In this document: positions 59,141 through 64,000 of the stretch, one piece after another
Position numbering within the stretch: the stretch's first letter is position 1
Layout of the letters: each line of letters opens with the position of its first letter
NCBI GenBank assembly: GCA_021464245.1
Contig: JADCRB010000057.1
Span: 1,737,859 to 1,801,858, forward strand
Length of the DNA: 64,000 bases
Origin: Carallia brachiata
Lineage: Eukaryota; Streptophyta; Magnoliopsida; Malpighiales; Rhizophoraceae
Direction: 5' to 3'
Made by a program: the position numbers and the translations under genes
The notes under the pieces: model-generated
What the model saw: only the letters and a program-made list of their open reading frames with translations
What the model was told of the DNA's origin: nothing
The model's database searches: none

Positions 59141-59148
59141 TGCACAGC

Positions 59149-62100
59149 CATTGTTTTGTCTCGGACAGCTTTTGAGGCGATTAGGATTTAGGGATCTATT
59201 TAGAACATGGATACATCACCCGAGAGGCATGTCCGAGTGTTTTCCGACCGTGGGTCCCACTAAATTTAAAAAATTAAAAGGATAGAACAAATATTTGAGG
59301 GTTATTTGGTCATTTTGGTGTATTCAGTCGTTTGAAATTCAAATAAGAACTTGCACTGCCAATCAGAGGACGAGGACAATCAACCATATGTTAAATAACG
59401 ATAATACTATATAGAACATTATTACACAGTTACGTAAGATATGAAAATATGCACAAATTTATTTAATAATTTATTTATGTTTTTAAAATTTAATATATCT
59501 TTCATAATTTAATAATCTAAATTGATATGTGATAATTTTATATAAAATATTGTATATTCACATAACTTTTCATTGTGACATAACTTTTAAGGATCAAATA
59601 ATATTGTAAATAAAAAACTTTTGCCTACAATAACGAATCTATAATTATTAACCAAAATTTTTTTTTATAAAGGGCAATATTAGGTGGCTGTAGCCGTAGG
59701 GAACTCTCGTAGTTATCATATACGACGTGACAGAAGAAATTATAGACGTGCTAAAAGAAATTATACGATATGTAATCAGTCATTAAATTTTAATGGCTAA
59801 TTATATGTCGTATAATTTCTTGTAGTACATCATATAATTTCTTTTTAGTTCCTCTGTTATATCGTATAATTTTTTTTTAAAGTCATATATGACAGTTACA
59901 GAAGCTACTTAAGAGAGTGAATACATGGACGCATAAAAAATAGACGTGATAGTCAACACATTGCAATGTATGGTTTTATTTTTGTAACAAGCCCTCTAAT
60001 TTTTGCAGTGAAAAAAATAATTGAAAAATACTTTCTTGTTTTGTTGCAAAATTTAAGTCACTTGTTGCAAAAATAAAGCTGTCAGTTGCAATGTGTCAAC
60101 TCCCATGTCTATTTCTTATGCATCTCCCTATTTTTTTCGCATAAGAAAACAACCGTTTAGCTTTTTCCTTTTATAAAATATTGAATGGTTATATTTTGTC
60201 TTCTAAATTTTAATTTTGATACCTTGAATTTTTAGTTTTATTGATATATGCATTGCTCAAATTTTAAAATAAGGTAAGACTACATGAGCACATATTATAC
60301 ATACCGATTTGCAATTAATCTAATGGTTTAATTGTTTTCTTTTTTTTCTCAAAATAATTATATTTTTTACGATCTAAAGATCTAAATTTTGCGTGCTAAC
60401 ATTCTAGCTACTTTTATGTAAGTTATGTAGCTTTTGCCTTTAAAATATGTAAAAAAAAAAAAAAAACTGAAACAAATTGATAATTTTTAAAATTTAAAAA
60501 TAACAAGTGTTTAAAAAAATATCAGTCTTCGTTTTAAAAATATTACTCGCAATTTCAATCGGGACAAAACCCGTGACAAATTCACCCGGGTTACCAACTG
60601 TTTTTCTTTATTCATACTTATTTTATGAGCATTTGTACATGTTCCGGGAAATGTTCCTAATGAAACTACAACTGTTATTTTTGAAACGGCGACTAATATT
60701 TTAAAATGTAAAAATAACATGTGTTTCAAAAATATCAACGATCGTTTCTAAAATATCAGTCGCTGTTTTAACCGAAACAAAATTCGGTACACCAATTACC
60801 AGGATGCTAACTTTTTTTTCAAATAGGAATTGATTGTGTACGATCCATGATATTTATCATATAAGCAAGCATACATGTCCCGACGGTTTTTGTCTTAAGA
60901 TTTGTTTTGAGTGAAACGACAACTATTATTTTTGAAACTGCGACTGATATTTTTGAAATGTAAAAATAAAAAATGTTTTAAAAATATTAGTTTTGATTTC
61001 AAAAATATCAGTCGCAGTTTCATTCGGGACAAAACCCAGAACAAAAATCGTTGAGATACAAACTTTTTTTCTTATCATATTGAAGATGATACCAAACAAT
61101 TTTTCTATCAGATATACTGGCATGACTACTATAATGATTTTCTCAGTTTCATTTTAATCTCAAATTATTTGCATATTTAATTAATAATAATAGTTATTTA
61201 AATATACCACTAATTTGTATTCCTCATTTCACTTTAATTATGACGTATTTATAAATTCTCATATTCTTTGAAATGATTTTTTAAAAAAAGAGTTTAGTTT
61301 TATGACTAGAGAATCCAATTAAAAAGCATTTAGTATGAGGGTTCTATTAACAAAATATTTTTTCAATAATTTTAATGTACACCTAAAATTATTAGATTTA
61401 TACCCAAAATGCTGTAAGCTACAACGAGTAACATATGTTTTACAATGAGTCATAAAAAGAAAATATATTTGATTATAAACCTCGCAATCAGAATGTTGTG
61501 TCACAAGGATATGCAAGATTTATCGAAACAATCTAAACAAAACGACATATGTTTTGTTACATAGTTTCTGCCCCCCAAAATATCTATCAACAATGTCTGT
61601 TACATAGTTTCATGTCAAAATTTTTTTTTCCATTGCTTTCAGTCAAATTGTGTAGAAAGACGGTTGAAACCCATTTGCAACTAATATTGTTATAATTTTC
61701 AAATAAAAAAAAGGTAAAAGTGAGGCTTTTACTATCAACTTGAATTTGTTTAAAAAATAGCATGAATATAGATAGTAGTTGTATCTTAACTGTAGTGTAT
61801 ACTAATTTTAACCTATTATCCCCCTCAAAATTATATTTTGCTCCTCTCAATTGCTTCATTGGAAAAACTACCCTAAATATAGATAGTAGTCATGCTTGTC
61901 CTTCAATACAAATCTTCATAATTCACGCATTTTCAATAGCAGAAACCTTATTTAAAAAATTATTAGTTTTATTTCAAAATTATTGTCCAGGATTTCAATA
62001 ATTAATACCCACAAAGCAGTTGCAATATTATTCAACGTCGTTGCAAAAAAACACAAGAAGCTTTCAATTCTGACAGCCATCGACATTATTCGAACTTTGC

Positions 62101-62445
62101 AAATTATCTAGCACCCATTCAATTTTCCTTTGACACAAACCACGACACCTCTTAATTGCTTTTTGTTGATTAACACCTCCTAAATGCTTTAAATGGGTTG
62201 GCACATGCCATACAAACCTACTTTGCAACCGCTCAAAACAACAATCTTATTTTAATGGAAATTACTTCACTGAGATATATGGCCATTGTGGCCTTCTTGT
62301 ACTCATTCCGGTGACGTGCATTCTCAACTTGCCAACTCCAGCACCTTTTTTAGTAAAGGGGTTTCAGTCTAGTTCACAAATGCAGTCATGCTTATCCTTC
62401 AATGCAATTTTTCCTAATTCAGTCATTTAAAAAATACACCTAATT
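59149..62445. other. Repeat-rich AT spacer at the right edge
   Basis: No host gene recognised. A MITE-like foldback lies at about 59685-59912 (arms GTGGCTGTAGCCGTAGG and AGTTACAGAAGCTAC). Arrays of AAAAATATCAGTCGC-type arms lie at 60480-61040. A diverged copy of the 690-bp repeat unit lies at about 61210-61510. Confidence 0.5.
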
Positions 62446-63830
62446 TTATTTATATTCCTCATGTCACTTTAATACAATATATTTAAAAATTCCCATATTC
62501 TTTCAAATGGTTTTCAAAAAAGAGTTTTATTTTATAGTTAGAAAATACAATTAGAAAGCATTCTTTTTTGAACGATGAATTAGAAAGCATTCAATATATG
62601 AGTTTTATTGACAAAATATATCTTTAATAATTTTGATGTAGACCTAAAATAATTGATGGGAAAACATTTTTGGTTGTTTTTTAAGTAGCTGTTTTGTGGC
62701 TGTCGATGTACAACACAATAGGTAAAATACACGATATATAAGAGAAATTAAAAGAAAATTATACAACATATAAAAAAAAATATACAACACATGTAACTAG
62801 CCATCAAAAATTTTTTTTTGTTAAGAACTGATTATACGTGTCGTATAATTTTTTTTTCACATGTTATATAATTTATTTTTACTATGTTATATATCACAGT
62901 TACAAAACAACTATTTTAAAAACAGTCATGTATTGATGCTTTTAATTAATTTGCAACCAAAACGCCTGAAATCTGCAACGACTGACGCATGCTTTGTAAC
63001 GAGTCACAAAAAGTAAAATTATATCTGGTTATAAGCGACGTAATTAGAACGCTGTCTTACAAGACTCAACAGCTAAATTGGTAGAATTTGCTTAAAAATA
63101 GAATTTCTAATGCTGTAATTTACCACTTTGTCCTTTTTATTTATATTCCTCATGTCACTTTAATACAATATATTTAAAAATTCCCATATTCTTTCAAATG
63201 GTTTTTCAAAAAACGAGTTTTATTTTATAGTTAGAAAATACAATTAGAAAGCATTCTTTTTTGAACGATGAATTGGAAAGCATTCAGTATATGAGTTTTT
63301 AACAAAATATATTTTTAATAATTTTGATGTAGACCTAAAATTAATTGATGGGAAAAAATTTTTGGTTGTTTTTTAAGTAGCTGTTTTGTGGCTGTCGATG
63401 TACAATACAATAGGTAAAATACACAATATAGAAGAAAAATTAAAAAAAAATTATACGACATATAAAAAGAAAAATATACGACATATGTAACTAGCTATCA
63501 AAATTTTCTTTTTATTAAAGACTGATTATACGTGTCGTATAATTTCTTTTCATATGTCATATAATTTATTTTTATTATGTCATTTATGAAAGTCACAAAA
63601 CAAACACTTTAAAAACAGTCATGTATTGATGCTTTTAATTAATTTGCAACCAAAACGCCTGAAATCTGCAACGACTGACGCATGCTTTGTAACGAGTCAC
63701 AAAAAGTAAAATTATATCTGGTTATAAGTGACGTAACTAGAACGCTGTCTTACAAGACTCAACAGCTAAATTGGTAGAATTTGCTTAAAAATAGAATTTC
63801 TAGTGCTGTAATTTACCACTTTGCCCTTTT
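62446..63830. repeat. Direct tandem duplication, two units of about 690 bp
   Basis: TTTATATTCCTCATGTCACT starts the first unit near 62449 and recurs near 63140. The two units stay very similar to TGCTGTAATTTACCACTTTG (about 63111 and 63807). Each carries a MITE with arms AAGTAGCTGTTTTGTGGCTG and, in reverse complement, AAATAGTTGTTTTGTAACTG (62681-62929 in the first unit, about 63373-63612 in the second). Confidence 0.8.
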
Positions 63831-64000
63831 TGTCTTTCTTTCCTATTCCATTCTACTAATTTTCCAGCCGGTCACTTTTAGGGTTTAATTTTTACTACAG
63901 AAATTTACCATTTTACCCCTGTTGTCATTATATCCCCAACCATTCATTCACATTTTCCCGCCACTGAGTCATTATTATTTTGGGAAAAGTTGCATTTCCG
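63831..64000. other. Right edge of window
   Basis: Pyrimidine-rich sequence with TTTTCCCGCCACTGAG. Nothing can be assigned. Confidence 0.4.

Noticed and set aside
1..64000. CRISPR arrays, bacterial operons, rRNA genes
   Set aside because: Nothing with regular spacers, Shine-Dalgarno organisation or rRNA cores was seen. The intron structure and gene families are plant nuclear.

Overview
This window looks like nuclear DNA of a eudicot plant. It is AT-rich, has GT-AG introns, and carries triterpene-type genes: plant oxidosqualene cyclases (OSC), CYP716 P450s and CYP71-clan P450s. These sit among RNase-H-bearing L1-type LINE fragments, MITEs and long AT-rich spacers. I could not identify the species. 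Every recognisable host gene lies on the minus strand and the three LINE copies lie on the plus strand.

Layout from right to left, the direction of transcription: an OSC exon-1 pseudogene (56835-57541, OSC-D); a complete 18-exon OSC encoding 760 aa (42206-48673, OSC-C); a truncated CYP716 pseudogene (38529-39470); a half P450 of the CYP93/705/712-like group (29032-29975, CYP-C) joined head to tail to an OSC exon 1-2 fragment (27639-28942, OSC-B); a CYP716 pseudogene split by a small LTR element (19140-22701); an apparently intact two-exon P450 of 536 aa (10929-13062, CYP-B); a decayed paralogue lacking its heme cysteine (5380-7574, CYP-A); and the first four exons of another OSC that runs off the left edge (1-1841, OSC-A). 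One P450 copy was removed cleanly at about 50085, leaving its last codons fused to its promoter region.

The repeated order OSC - CYP716 - CYP71-clan P450, together with long homologous spacers, shows that the locus grew by segmental duplication and then decayed. Spacer copies lie at about 13.1-17.2, 30.0-34.8 and 50.1-56.0 kb. A 5'-truncated LINE entered one spacer and was copied with it, because the copies share the same target site; the spacer at 16.6 kb lacks it. Small hAT-like MITEs with clean target duplications entered later, and some have empty sites in paralogous units.

Biological reading (inference): this is a metabolic gene cluster for a specialised triterpene. The intact cyclase is clearly of the cycloartenol-synthase clade but has Ser where cycloartenol synthase has the product-controlling Tyr (Arabidopsis CAS1 Tyr410). 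It may therefore make a skeleton other than cycloartenol. CYP-B is the only P450 in the window that looks intact and is the natural candidate tailoring enzyme. Both CYP716 copies are dead. The rightmost 5 kb holds only repeats and MITEs.
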